DNA from: Billgrantia montanilacus
GTDB taxonomy: Bacteria > Pseudomonadota > Gammaproteobacteria > Pseudomonadales > Halomonadaceae
Direction: 5' to 3'
Length of the DNA stretch: 62,083 nucleotides
Assembly: GCF_003336675.1 (NCBI RefSeq)
Contig: NZ_QPII01000022.1
Coordinates: 1 to 62,083 of the forward strand
Shown here: positions 47,468 to 56,733 of the stretch, piece by piece
Layout: the number at the start of each line of letters is the position of its first letter
Position numbering within the stretch: position 1 is the stretch's first letter
Translations under genes and position numbers: made by a program
The notes under the pieces: generated by a model
What the model was told of the DNA's origin: nothing
The model's input: only the letters and a program-made list of their open reading frames with translations
Database searches by the model: none

Positions 47468-49366
47468 TTACCAACCTTCGGCCCGAACACGTTCGATAAA
47501 TTCATCGACGGTCTGGACTCCGAGGTTTTCGCCGGTGCGGGTGCGCACGGCAACCGAGTCGGCTTCGACTTCCTTATCCCCTACCACAAGGAGATAGGGA
47601 ACTTTCTGCAACGTATGCTCGCGGATTTTAAAGCCGATCTTCTCGTTCCTCAAGTCCGCCTTGACGCGAAGACCGATTTTCTGCAAGCGACGCTCCAATT
47701 GTACCGCATAGTCGCGCTGCGCATCGGTAATTGTCATCACGACCACCTGTTCCGGCGCCAGCCAGAGCGGCATGGCTCCGGCATAGTGCTCGATCAGGAT
47801 GCCGATGAAGCGCTCGAAGGAGCCGAGAATGGCTCGATGCAACATGACCGGCGTCTTGCGCTCACCGTCTTCATCGACGAACTGGGCGCTCAAACGACCG
47901 GGCAGATTGAAATCCAACTGCAGTGTACCGCATTGCCAGACACGATTCAGGCAATCGCGCAGGGCGAATTCGATCTTGGGTCCATAGAACGCACCTTCAC
48001 CCGGCTGTAGCTCCCACTCAAGACCCGTGGCATCGAGTGCCGCCTCCAGCCCTTGCTCGGCCCGGTCCCACAGCCCCGCCTCGCCCATGAAGCCCTCGGG
48101 GCGAGTCGACAGCTTGAGCTCCACGTCGTCGAAGCCCAGCTCCTTGTACACCTTGAGCGTCAGGGCGATGAAGTCTTCCGCTTCGGCCTGAATCTGCTTC
48201 TCGGTGCAGAAGATATGCGCATCGTCCTGGGTGAAACCGCGCACTCGCATCAGGCCGTGCAGCGAACCGGACGGCTCATTACGGTGGCAGCTGCCGAATT
48301 CGGCCAGGCGCAGGGGAAGATCGCGGTAGCTCTTCAGCCCCTGATTGAACACCTGAACGTGGCAGGGGCAGTTCATCGGCTTCACCGCGTATTCGCGCTT
48401 CTCCGACTCGGTGGTGAACATCAGGTCGCTGTAATGCCCCCAGTGACCGGACTTCTTCCACAGTGACAGATCGACCACCTGCGGGGTGCGAATCTCCTGA
48501 TAGCCATGCTCGACCTGGATCCGGCGCATGTATTGTTCGAGCGCCTGATAGAGGGTCCAGCCGTTAGGGTGCCAGAACACCATGCCCGGCGCCTCTTCCT
48601 GCAAATGGAAGAGGTTCATGCGCTTGGCCAGCTTGCGGTGATCGCGCTTCTCGGCCTCCTCGAGGCGCTGGAGATAGGCCTTAAGCTGCTTCTTGTCACC
48701 CCAGGCCGTACCGTACACCCGCGTCAGCATCGGGTTGCTGGCATCGCCACGCCAGTAGGCACCGGCCAACTTGGTCAGTTTGAACGCCTTCAGGTGCCGG
48801 GTGTTGGGCACGTGAGGCCCCCGGCACATATCGATATATTCCTTGTGCTGATAGAGACGAATCGTCTCACCCTCGGGAATCTCGCGGACGATCTCCTGCT
48901 TGTAGGGTTCTTCGCGATGCAGAAAGGTCAACATCGCCTGGTCGCGGTCCACGTATTCGCGGACCACGTCATACTCCTCGTCGATCAGCGCCTTCATGCG
49001 CGTCTCGATCGCGGCCAGATCGTCCGGGGTGATGGAAACACCGAAGTCGATATCGTAGTAGAAGCCGTCGTCGATCACCGGCCCGATTGCCATCTTCGCC
49101 TCGGGATAGAGCTGCTTGACCGCATGGCCAATCAGGTGGGCGCAGGAATGGCGAATGACCTCGAGGCCCTCCGGATCCCGGGCGGTGATGATAGCCACTT
49201 CGGCGTCATGATCGATGACGTCGGCAGCGTCCACCAGCGCGCCATCGATCTTGCCGGCAACACAGGCCTTGGCCAGGCCCGGCCCGATCGATTCGGCCAA
49301 CTGCATCACGGAAAGAGGTTCGTCGAAGGTTCTCTGGCTGCCATCCGGCAGGGTCACGATGGGCAT
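47468..49366 (-). CDS. thrS: Threonyl-tRNA synthetase
   Basis: This class II synthetase charges tRNA-Thr. The 632 residues run in order: an N-terminal TGS domain (MPIVTLPDGSQRTFDEPLS), a second editing-type domain with RHSCAHLIGHAVKQLYP, the catalytic core with zinc-binding MNCPCHVQVF and motif 2 (FGSCHRNEPSGSLHGLMRVR, seen as CHRNEPSGSL), and the C-terminal anticodon domain. It leads the operon with infC directly after. Confidence 0.96.
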   Translation of the reverse strand: MPIVTLPDGSQRTFDEPLSVMQLAESIGPGLAKACVAGKIDGALVDAADVIDHDAEVAIITARDPEGLEVIRHSCAHLIGHAVKQLYPEAKMAIGPVIDDGFYYDIDFGVSITPDDLAAIETRMKALIDEEYDVVREYVDRDQAMLTFLHREEPYKQEIVREIPEGETIRLYQHKEYIDMCRGPHVPNTRHLKAFKLTKLAGAYWRGDASNPMLTRVYGTAWGDKKQLKAYLQRLEEAEKRDHRKLAKRMNLFHLQEEAPGMVFWHPNGWTLYQALEQYMRRIQVEHGYQEIRTPQVVDLSLWKKSGHWGHYSDLMFTTESEKREYAVKPMNCPCHVQVFNQGLKSYRDLPLRLAEFGSCHRNEPSGSLHGLMRVRGFTQDDAHIFCTEKQIQAEAEDFIALTLKVYKELGFDDVELKLSTRPEGFMGEAGLWDRAEQGLEAALDATGLEWELQPGEGAFYGPKIEFALRDCLNRVWQCGTLQLDFNLPGRLSAQFVDEDGERKTPVMLHRAILGSFERFIGILIEHYAGAMPLWLAPEQVVVMTITDAQRDYAVQLERRLQKIGLRVKADLRNEKIGFKIREHTLQKVPYLLVVGDKEVEADSVAVRTRTGENLGVQTVDEFIERVRAEGW

Positions 49367-49388
49367 TGAAGCGTCCTTGTGCGCAGTG

Positions 49389-49409
49389 GTGATCCATACC
49401 AGGGATCAC
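49389..49409 (-). promoter_or_regulatory. Hairpin upstream of thrS
   Basis: GTGATCC and GGATCAC pair around seven bases, 23 to 43 bases upstream of the thrS ATG on the minus strand. In Escherichia coli ThrRS represses its own mRNA by binding tRNA-like stem-loops here; this small hairpin is a candidate only. The rest of 49367-49628 holds the thrS promoter, which I cannot place exactly. Confidence 0.3.
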
Positions 49410-49559
49410 GTGCCGCAGTGAGTGGCGTAGTTCAAACTAGGTCAAAATGGTTCAAAACAGCGCGTGACAGTCACGACAGCCGACAAGACTACCAGATGCC
49501 CCCCTTCTCACGCCACGCCTCCCAGCCGGCACAAGACAGAACAGGGACACAGAACGCAA

Positions 49560-49583
49560 CAGGGGCACCCGAAGGTGCCCCTG
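49560..49583 (-). terminator. Terminator after the OmpA-like lipoprotein gene
   Basis: CAGGGGCACC and GGTGCCCCTG pair around CGAA, 45 bases beyond the stop of the minus-strand lipoprotein gene. Confidence 0.65.
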
Positions 49584-49628
49584 TGTACTGCAATGACCTT
49601 GGTTCAGGCCACGGGTCCGATCAAGCGA

Positions 49629-50303
49629 TCAGTCCCAGTTGACGATTTCCACGCGACGGTTCTGCGCGCGACCTTCGTCAGTCTCGTTGGTGGCGACCGG
49701 ACGTGACTCGCCATGACCGACGGTAGTCATGCGGTTGGCAGCAATCCCGCGAGAGACGAGGAAGTCCCTGACGGACTCAGCACGACGCTGGGACAGGCCC
49801 TGATTGTACTCGGCAGAACCGACGTGGTCGGTGTGTCCCTCGATGCGGACACGCATCCCGGGATTCTCACGCAGAGTGTTAGCCACCTGGTCGAGCTCGC
49901 GGTGTGCACCCGGACGAATATCGGCAGAGTCGAAGGCGAAGGTGACTTCGCTATCCAGCACTACCGGTTCGAACTCGGGCGCAGGTGCCGGGGCAGGCTC
50001 CGGCATCGGCTCAGGTGCGGGCTGGGCAACCGGTTCCGGTGTACGGTCCGCACACAGCAGCGCACCGATGGCAGAACCGGCAACTGCGCCAGTAGCCGCG
50101 CCGGTATCCTCATCGGAGCTGCCGCTGGTGGCATACCCGATGCTGCCGCCGATCAGGCCGCCCGCAATACCGCAGACTACGGGTTGCTGATACCAGGGGC
50201 GTTCTGAAGATGCGGATGCACCTCCACCCTGAGTGCTAGCACAGCCTGAAAGGCCGATCACGAGAGCAGAACCTAACAGCAAGCCAGTCGTAGATTTTTT
50301 CAT
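49629..50303 (-). CDS. OmpA-family outer-membrane lipoprotein with glycine zipper
   Basis: The 224-residue product has a signal peptide ending in a lipobox (GLSGC). Next come a glycine-zipper segment (GIAGGLIGGSIGYA), a Pro/Glu/Ala linker (PAPEPMPEPAPAPAPE), and an OmpA-like peptidoglycan-binding domain (FAFDSADIRPGA, IEGHTDHVGSAEYNQGLSQR). GAAGGAG precedes the ATG at 50303. It should anchor the outer membrane to peptidoglycan, as Pal-like proteins do, though this is not Pal itself, whose tol genes are absent here. Confidence 0.85.
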   Translation of the reverse strand: MKKSTTGLLLGSALVIGLSGCASTQGGGASASSERPWYQQPVVCGIAGGLIGGSIGYATSGSSDEDTGAATGAVAGSAIGALLCADRTPEPVAQPAPEPMPEPAPAPAPEFEPVVLDSEVTFAFDSADIRPGAHRELDQVANTLRENPGMRVRIEGHTDHVGSAEYNQGLSQRRAESVRDFLVSRGIAANRMTTVGHGESRPVATNETDEGRAQNRRVEIVNWD

Positions 50304-50569
50304 TACAAGACTCCTTCTTGATTCATCTTCGGGCAATCCATTGTCGAGGACCCGAAATATCCGGGAATTCTGGGACCCGGTTGTTCCTAGTGTAGGCTGT
50401 ATTCAGCCTCTCTCAAAGCATAACCTAATTCAACTGTCGAAGTATTAGGTGGGCTCAGTGTCAAACGCACATAGAGGCAATACAAGCGTGCCGAAACACG
50501 CAAAGCGTTTCAATGGGAAATTTTTGTATTATTTTTGTACAGTAGCCTCATGTTCAAGGATTTTCACCG

Positions 50570-51037
50570 TCAGTGCAGGCTTTCGGGCCAGCCCCGGCGA
50601 AACGCGAGCACTTCGGCCGCCGCCTGCAGCACGGGCTGGCGCAACTCCGCCTCCACCTGCAGACGTTCGCGGTCTTCCCGCATTCTATCGCGGGGCGCGA
50701 GTGCCTTGCGTGCCGAGTGGGTGTGCAAGTGCTGGGTCCGGGCATACACCTCGCCAAAGGGACGAAAGGCCGGCCGTTCCATCAGTTGGGGGTCGAGTAT
50801 CTCCAGCAACACTTTGCAGCGCCAGGCGCCTTCGGTGACATCCACCTGCTCCTGCAACAGGGAGGAGGCGACAATCTCGAGGTTTTCGAGGCAGTTATTG
50901 TGGGCGCGTTGAAGCTCATCCCTCTGCACCGCCTGCCGACGCTTGACCTCACGCCAGAGAGTGAAGGCGTATGCGCCCATACCGGCAATGATGGCCACGC
51001 CCAGCGCAAGCAGGATCAGGGCAGTCGTTGTCGTCAT
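50570..51037 (-). CDS. DUF2489 membrane-anchored protein
   Basis: The 155-residue protein has one N-terminal membrane helix (ALILLALGVAIIAGMGAYAFTL) followed by a helical cytoplasmic part containing NNCLENLEIVASSLLQEQVD and EGAWRCKVLLE, which I recognise as DUF2489. Function unknown. The gap of 266 bases upstream of the OmpA gene (50304-50569) ends at its stop and holds the OmpA promoter and an AT-rich stretch, with no other gene. cysQ is 66 bases upstream in the same direction. Confidence 0.75.
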   Translation of the reverse strand: MTTTTALILLALGVAIIAGMGAYAFTLWREVKRRQAVQRDELQRAHNNCLENLEIVASSLLQEQVDVTEGAWRCKVLLEILDPQLMERPAFRPFGEVYARTQHLHTHSARKALAPRDRMREDRERLQVEAELRQPVLQAAAEVLAFRRGWPESLH

Positions 51038-51103
51038 GGCGTCTTCCAGCCTGTGGTTGTGAATTGGCTCGAATTGTACCTCAGGTGGGGCCAATCGACA
51101 CGC

Positions 51104-51904
51104 TCACGGCAGAAGATGGGCAACCAGGGACAGATCACTGCAGGCCACAAAAGGCCCGTTCACCAAACTGTCACCGGTGTTGTAGCGCAATGCCCGCCCC
51201 GACTCGAGGCTTAGCACAGCACCGCCAGCCCCCTCGAGGACACCCTGTCCCGCGGCGGTGTCCCACTCACAGGTAGGACCGAACCGCGGGTAGACGTCGG
51301 CGCTGCCTTCAGCAATCCGGCAAAACTTCACCGAACTGCCGCATCGCTGCAATTGCGCATCGGGAAAGCCAGCCACCAGACGCCGGGTTTCATCGTCGAG
51401 ATGGCTACGACTGGCGACGATTCGCAGCGGCGTACCGATGCGAACCGCCAAGGGCTCGCGCACATCTTCCCTCCACCGCCAGGCACCCAGGCCCGAACCG
51501 CCGGCCCAGGTCAATCCGGCAGCCGGGGCGTGCACCATGCCGAGTAGCACAGCCCCATCCCGGACAAGCGCCACATTGACGGTGAAGTCGTCATAGCCAT
51601 CGACATAGTCACGCGTACCGTCCAGAGGGTCGACCAGCCAGTAGCTCAGCCACTGGCTGCGATCCAGCCAAGGGGGCGCTACCCGCTCCTCGGAAAGCAC
51701 CGGCAGGCCGATCAGCTGAGGCAGGCCTTCTTCAAGGCGGCGCTGAGCGGCGCGATCCGCCTCGGTGACAGGGCTCCCATCGAGCTTGTACTGGACATCT
51801 CGACTCGCCTTGCGGATGGCAAGGATATCTCGCCCCGCCGCTTCGCAGAGACAGCGAAGCGCTTCCAGACTCGGCAGTTCAACCGGTGCCTTGCCGACAG
51901 ACAT
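51104..51904 (-). CDS. cysQ: 3'(2'),5'-bisphosphate nucleotidase CysQ
   Basis: CysQ removes the 3'-phosphate of PAP and PAPS, protecting sulfate assimilation from feedback. The 266 residues have the IMPase-superfamily motifs DPLDGTRDYVDG and WDTAAGQGVLEGAGG, and the CysQ-like PVTEADRAAQ near the N terminus and SSVKFCRIAEGSADVYPRF. The ATG at 51904 follows GAGGGGGTGG. It lies downstream of ctaB in the same direction with a 206-base gap that I cannot assign. Confidence 0.88.
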   Translation of the reverse strand: MSVGKAPVELPSLEALRCLCEAAGRDILAIRKASRDVQYKLDGSPVTEADRAAQRRLEEGLPQLIGLPVLSEERVAPPWLDRSQWLSYWLVDPLDGTRDYVDGYDDFTVNVALVRDGAVLLGMVHAPAAGLTWAGGSGLGAWRWREDVREPLAVRIGTPLRIVASRSHLDDETRRLVAGFPDAQLQRCGSSVKFCRIAEGSADVYPRFGPTCEWDTAAGQGVLEGAGGAVLSLESGRALRYNTGDSLVNGPFVACSDLSLVAHLLP

Positions 51905-52110
51905 GGCCACCCCCTCTCGCATGCATGGCTAACGATGCAATCTGCAACCAGCTTCCCCTACGCTGAAGCCAAGCATCCACCAAAGTATAATAGAGTGCCA
52001 GGCAGGCTGTTGCACCCAGGAGCGACGATGGTTCGACCGAGTCGGCCGCACATGCAGGAACACGGTCCCGGCACGAGCAACTCCATGCCTGCATGTGGTG
52101 GCACGCCGGA

Positions 52111-53058
52111 TCACATCATCCAGAGGCTCGCATAGTGGTCAAGGAGCAGCGCCCCGAACACCCCGAGGATATAGCGAATCGAGAACCAGAAAGCGGCCAG
52201 GGGGGCCTGTGGATCTTGGCCACGCCACACCTTCCAGTTCCAGTACATGAACCGAAGATTGAGCGCCATGACCCCGATGAGATAGACCGCACCACTCATG
52301 CCGATGACGAATGGCATCATCGTTACGGCAACGGTCAGCCAGCCATAAAGCCAAACCTGCAAGCGTGTGAACGCCTCGCCATGGGTGACCGGCAGCATGG
52401 GTACACCGGCACGGGCATATTCATCGCGCTTGTGTATCGCCAAGGCCCAGAAGTGAGGCGGCGTCCAGGCGAACACGATAAGCATCAGCAGCAGTGGCTC
52501 CGGGCCCAATTGCCCGGTAACTGCCGTCCACCCAAGCAACGGTGGCGCCGCTCCGGCAACGCCACCGATGACGATGTTCTGCGGTGTGGCCCGCTTGAGG
52601 AAGGCGGTATAGATCAGCGCGTAGCCGATCAGCGAGCCGAGAGTCAGCCAGGCCGTCAAGGCATTGACCTGCCACAGCAGCAATAGAATGCCCGCCACGG
52701 AGAGCAACGAGGCCCAGCCCAGCGCCAGTGCCGTGGGCATACGCCGACTCGCCAACGGACGACGCGATGTCCGCAGCATCATGGCATCCAGCCGCCGATC
52801 GACCACATGGTTGAACGCAGCCGCCCCACCCGCCGCCAGACCGATCCCCGAGAGCCCGAACACCACCGTAGCCAGCGGGGGTAATACCGGCGTCGCCAGA
52901 GCCATACCGACCAGCGCACAGGCCAGCATGACGACGACGACTCGCGGCTTGCACAGCGTGAGCAGATCCTGCCAGGTCCAGTCGGTAGCGCCCTGGGTAT
53001 TGAAGGGCGCCATCAGAGCGCGCTTCAGTCCCGCTCGCTTCATTACCGCATTAGACAT
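52111..53058 (-). CDS. ctaB: Protoheme IX farnesyltransferase (heme O synthase)
   Basis: This polytopic membrane UbiA-family enzyme adds a farnesyl chain to heme B to form heme O, the precursor of heme A for aa3 oxidase. The 315 residues show the aspartate-rich motif NHVVDRRLD near residue 85, KPRVVVVMLACALVG, and about nine hydrophobic helices. Its ATG overlaps the ctaA stop by eight bases, so the two are translationally linked. Confidence 0.93.
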   Translation of the reverse strand: MSNAVMKRAGLKRALMAPFNTQGATDWTWQDLLTLCKPRVVVVMLACALVGMALATPVLPPLATVVFGLSGIGLAAGGAAAFNHVVDRRLDAMMLRTSRRPLASRRMPTALALGWASLLSVAGILLLLWQVNALTAWLTLGSLIGYALIYTAFLKRATPQNIVIGGVAGAAPPLLGWTAVTGQLGPEPLLLMLIVFAWTPPHFWALAIHKRDEYARAGVPMLPVTHGEAFTRLQVWLYGWLTVAVTMMPFVIGMSGAVYLIGVMALNLRFMYWNWKVWRGQDPQAPLAAFWFSIRYILGVFGALLLDHYASLWMM

Positions 53059-54115
53059 GCGCCCACTCCTTGTCCTGTCGTATTGTATTCACGTCCCCCA
53101 CGGGCTCTCGCCAATGCCACACCGCCAGCGCCAGACACAGCACCAACGCCACTGCACCGGCCGTATGCAGCAATGCCAGCCAGAGCGGCAGCCACATCAG
53201 CACATTGGCAACGCCTAAACCCAGCTGCAGGACGTATATCCCTACCAACCCACCCAGCCAAGGCCTGAGTCGCGCCTCACGCCAGTAGCGCGCGGCCAAT
53301 GCCAACAGGGTCAGTCCAAGCAGCAGCGCGCCAATGCGATGGCCCTGCTGTATGGCCATTCGGGCATCCGCGTGCAACTGCCCGTGGAGATAGTTCGGGC
53401 CTACCGTCTGGGTCAGATGAAAACCTTCGCTCCAGTCCATCTCCGGCCACCACTGACCGTTGCAGGTCGGGAACCCCTGACAGGCGATACCGGCATAGTT
53501 ACTGGAAACCCAGCCGCCCAGGGCCAGCTGCAACAGCAGCAGCAGAATGGCCAGCCCCCAGAGCGGTGTTAGCCGCCGTCGCGGGCGTTCGCCCGTGTCG
53601 CCGGACGCAAACCGTCGCAGACGCAGGTGGAGCCAGACAAACAGCAGCAGTACGGCCAACCCTCCCAGCAAATGCATCGTCACCACCTGGGGCCACAGCT
53701 TCAGCGTGACGGTGAACGCACCGAAAGCCCCCTGCAGCAGAATCACCACAAGCAGTGCCAGGCTCACACCCCAGGGGTAGCCCTGGTATTTTCGCAAACC
53801 GGCTCCCGCCACCAGCAGTGCGATCACCAACAGGCCCAGGCCGGAGGCGATATAGCGATGAATCATCTCCACCCAGGCCTTGAAGCTTTCCAGCGGCGCA
53901 TCCGGAGAGTGGGCCATGGCACGCTCGGCATCGGGAACCACCAGGCGCCCATAACAGCCGGGCCAATCCGGGCACCCCAGCCCCGCATCCACCAGGCGCG
54001 TCCACACCCCCACCAGGATCACAGTACTGGTGAAGAGGATGCCCAGCAGGCTCAGGGTGAGCAACAAGCCCACCCGAGACGCATTATCCCGGCCCCGCAG
54101 CGAAACGCCGTGCAT
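53051..54115 (-). CDS. ctaA: Heme A synthase (CtaA/Cox15)
   Basis: CtaA oxidises heme O to heme A in the membrane. It has 354 residues and about eight helices. The family segment CPDWPGCYGR near residue 45, with the paired cysteines in periplasmic loop 1, and conserved histidines in EMIHRYIASGLGLLV are present. GAGGAA six bases before the ATG at 54115 decides the start; longer starts are possible. Confidence 0.92.
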   Translation of the reverse strand: MHGVSLRGRDNASRVGLLLTLSLLGILFTSTVILVGVWTRLVDAGLGCPDWPGCYGRLVVPDAERAMAHSPDAPLESFKAWVEMIHRYIASGLGLLVIALLVAGAGLRKYQGYPWGVSLALLVVILLQGAFGAFTVTLKLWPQVVTMHLLGGLAVLLLFVWLHLRLRRFASGDTGERPRRRLTPLWGLAILLLLLQLALGGWVSSNYAGIACQGFPTCNGQWWPEMDWSEGFHLTQTVGPNYLHGQLHADARMAIQQGHRIGALLLGLTLLALAARYWREARLRPWLGGLVGIYVLQLGLGVANVLMWLPLWLALLHTAGAVALVLCLALAVWHWREPVGDVNTIRQDKEWAHV

Positions 54116-54182
54116 TGTTTCGTTCCTCATCGATGTTGCTTGCCACTTGTTCATGCTTACGGCGAGCGCGCGAGACGACGAC

Positions 54183-54764
54183 TCAGCGACTGCCAACCTC
54201 GAGCTCCGGTGCCGCTCGCTTGTCAGGATTCATGCGTAACAGATGAGTGACATCATCCAGTACGTCACGAGGCTCCACTTCGCTGGTGTAGGTCAGCACG
54301 GCGTGACCCTGAGGGTCGAGCAGCCAGACACGGCCCGGCGACTGCCACTCGGGCACCTGCTCCCACTGACCCAGAGACTCGCCCGGCAGCGCCGGCCCAG
54401 CGCCACCGATGCGCAAGCGGCTGACCCTGGGCGCTTCGCGACCCAGGGCGCGATGCAGGCGCCACCACTGATCGGCGTGGGCTTCACAGTTGCTGCTGCA
54501 GTCGAACGCGAGTATCCAGTCTCCCGCCTCCAGGGCCTGCCGAGGCTCGACAATCGGCCAGTGGTCGAAGGTCGGCACCTCGGGCGCCAGCTCACCATGG
54601 GCGGTACGCTGATCGGGAATGCCGATTCGCCACTCCACCATGACCCAGGCAGTTATCACAGGTATGGCAAAGATTGCGATCAATGCCAGCAGCTTGAAGC
54701 GCTGGCGACGCGCCCTCACGGCATCCTGCTCGTCAATGTGTTGCTCAACCGGCTTTTCTTGCAC
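54183..54764 (-). CDS. CxxxC membrane-anchored protein of the cytochrome oxidase locus
   Basis: This 193-residue protein starts at a GTG that follows AAGGTAG and has one membrane helix (LLALIAIFAIPVITAWVMV). Beyond it lies a periplasmic domain with WILAFDCSSNCEAHADQWW. The CSSNC pair and its surroundings recall the CxxxC copper-binding site of SCO proteins. It lies between SURF1 and ctaA, where Pseudomonas has a protein of similar size (PA0111), so a role in oxidase assembly or copper delivery is likely but unproven. No histidine ligand typical of SCO is obvious. Confidence 0.7.
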   Translation of the reverse strand: MQEKPVEQHIDEQDAVRARRQRFKLLALIAIFAIPVITAWVMVEWRIGIPDQRTAHGELAPEVPTFDHWPIVEPRQALEAGDWILAFDCSSNCEAHADQWWRLHRALGREAPRVSRLRIGGAGPALPGESLGQWEQVPEWQSPGRVWLLDPQGHAVLTYTSEVEPRDVLDDVTHLLRMNPDKRAAPELEVGSR

Positions 54765-54819
54765 GTCTCTACCTTTTGCTGAGAGCTCTCTACGAGCCCT
54801 AGTGTACCGATTTCTACGA

Positions 54820-55584
54820 TTACCGTTCTTGCGGACCTTTCGCAGGGCGCTCCTGCGAAGCACGACGATCCCTGAATAGCCGACGCCCACCGACGATCAT
54901 CATGGCCAGGGCCGCGAGTGCCAGCCCCCACCACTGTACCGCGTAACCCACATGGCGCTCGGGCGGCATCACGCTGGGCTCCCACCATGGCTCGAGAAGA
55001 CCGCCGCCCTCCTCCAGGTGCAGCCAGCCATCATGAGCAAATCCAGGCGACAGCCTCCAGGCGGCGAGATCGATCTGCTGCAGTCGCTGCTCTTCGCGGT
55101 TCGGGCCATAAAGTGGACCCGAATCACCAGCTTGCTGCCAGCGCCCTCTTAGCGTCACTTCCCCCTGTGGCGTTTCCACTTCAGGTGTCTCACGTATCGG
55201 ACCTGTGGCCATGAAGCCGCGCTGTACCAGCCACAGCTGACCATCCACGGTGCGCAGTGGGGTCAAGGCTGCCACACCCAGCTGACCGTTGAGTGTACGA
55301 TTATCGAGAAACAGGGTGTCGTCTTCCAGATATTCGCCGCGCAGTGTCAGTCGCGTTCCCTCCGGAGGAGCCATTGCGGGCGCTTCCAGCGTTGGTGCTG
55401 CGTCGAGCCTGGCGAGATAGTCGCGCTTGTCGTCGGCCCTCTCCCACTGCCATAGTCCGAGGGCCAGACCGAGTGTCACCAGCAGCGACCAGATCACGTA
55501 CCATAGGCCCAGTCGCCAGCCGGGAAGATGCGCCCCCGGCACCCTTTCCCCGCTTCCCCCCTGACCCTTGATGGAGTAACTCAT
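54820..55584 (-). CDS. SURF1-family cytochrome oxidase assembly protein
   Basis: SURF1 proteins help insert heme A into subunit I. The 254-residue protein has an N-terminal helix (WYVIWSLLVTLGLALGLWQWERADDKRDYL begins at WYVIW), a periplasmic middle with VQRGF and NREEQRLQQIDL, and a second helix near the C terminus. Its proposed ATG overlaps, on the opposite strand, the ATG of the divergent DUF2909 gene. A GTG about 14 codons downstream is an alternative start that would avoid this. Confidence 0.88.
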   Translation of the reverse strand: MSYSIKGQGGSGERVPGAHLPGWRLGLWYVIWSLLVTLGLALGLWQWERADDKRDYLARLDAAPTLEAPAMAPPEGTRLTLRGEYLEDDTLFLDNRTLNGQLGVAALTPLRTVDGQLWLVQRGFMATGPIRETPEVETPQGEVTLRGRWQQAGDSGPLYGPNREEQRLQQIDLAAWRLSPGFAHDGWLHLEEGGGLLEPWWEPSVMPPERHVGYAVQWWGLALAALAMMIVGGRRLFRDRRASQERPAKGPQER

Positions 55585-55780
55585 GCTGCTGAAGACCCTG
55601 ATCGCCGTTGTATTCCTGGCCATGGTGACCAGCCTGGCAGCCGGCGTCGGCTTTCTGCTGCGCGACGACAGCCAGTCCCGCCGTCTGCTGGTTTCACTGA
55701 AGATCCGCGTGACCCTGGCCGCAGTACTGATTGCACTGCTGTTCTACGGATTCTATTTCGGCGAGCTGGCCGCCGCCTGA
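55583..55780 (+). CDS. DUF2909 (twin-helix) small membrane protein
   Basis: The 65-residue protein has two membrane helices (TLIAVVFLAMVTSLAAGVGFLL and VTLAAVLIALLFYGFYF) joined by RDDSQSRR, the pattern of the twin-helix DUF2909 family seen beside cytochrome oxidase genes. GGAG lies eight bases before the ATG. It is the only plus-strand gene in the oxidase locus. Its function is unknown; a link to oxidase assembly is inferred from position. Confidence 0.8.
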   Translation: MLLKTLIAVVFLAMVTSLAAGVGFLLRDDSQSRRLLVSLKIRVTLAAVLIALLFYGFYFGELAAA

Positions 55781-55875
55781 ATCCCCGGCCTCTCATATCG
55801 ATCTCCCGCTCAGCCCGGATGGACTGGGCGAGAGATTTCGAATCATCGAGACCTGCGCGGCGGCACCCTTCAGGT

Positions 55876-56733
55876 TCAGAATACGTAGACAAAGAGGAAC
55901 AGGCCCACCCAGACCACATCCACGAAGTGCCAGTACCAGCAGGCCGCCTCGAAGCCAAAGTGCTCTTCGGGCGAAAAGTGGCGCCGAATAATCCTCGCCA
56001 GCATGACGATGAGGATCAAGGTACCCAGGATGACGTGCACCCCATGGAAACCGGTAAGGATGAAGAAGGTGGCGCCATAGATGCCCGCCTCGAGGGTAAT
56101 GCCGTAATGCGCATAGGCCTCATAATATTCGACACCCTGGATCACGATGAAGCAGAGGCCCAGCAGCACCGTGCCGGCCAGCCAGTTGCGGCAGATCTTG
56201 CGATGCCCTTCCTTTAGCGCCTCGTGCGCCACGGTCAGAGTGATGCTGGAAGAAATCAGAATCAGCGTGTTGACCAACGGCAGGTGCCACGGGCTGAAGA
56301 CCTGTGCTGGCCCGGAAATCGATGCATCGGGCGGGCTGAGCAGCGGCCAATGGGCCGTGAACTCAGGCCACAACAGCGCCGTGGGCCCCTTCGTTCCCTC
56401 GCCTCCCAGCCATGGAATGGCAAACATCCGCACGTAGAACAATGCGCCGAAGAAGGCCGCAAAGAACATCACTTCGGAAAAGATGAACCAACCCATGCCC
56501 CAGCGGAAGGAGCGATCCATCTGGGCGTCATAGAGCCCGCTGCGGGACTCCACTATGACATCGCGGAACCAGAGCGCCATCACGGCCACCACACCCGCCA
56601 GCCCCAGCAGCATGATAATGGTGCCACGACCATGCACCAGCATCATGCCGGTACCAATCATCATCATGCCCAGTGCCAGGGAGCCAAGCGCCGGCCACTT
56701 GCTGGTTGCAGGTACGTAATAGCTGCCACTCAT
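55876..56733 (-). CDS. coxC: Cytochrome c oxidase subunit III
   Basis: This integral membrane subunit of aa3 oxidase has 285 residues and seven expected helices. MGWFIFSEVMFFAAFFGALFY, given here as FSEVMFFAAFFGAL, and FHGVHVILGTLILIV are typical of subunit III, as is the C-terminal WYWHFVDVVWVGLFLFVYV region. Its ATG overlaps the ctaG stop in the arrangement ATGA. Confidence 0.95.
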   Translation of the reverse strand: MSGSYYVPATSKWPALGSLALGMMMIGTGMMLVHGRGTIIMLLGLAGVVAVMALWFRDVIVESRSGLYDAQMDRSFRWGMGWFIFSEVMFFAAFFGALFYVRMFAIPWLGGEGTKGPTALLWPEFTAHWPLLSPPDASISGPAQVFSPWHLPLVNTLILISSSITLTVAHEALKEGHRKICRNWLAGTVLLGLCFIVIQGVEYYEAYAHYGITLEAGIYGATFFILTGFHGVHVILGTLILIVMLARIIRRHFSPEEHFGFEAACWYWHFVDVVWVGLFLFVYVF

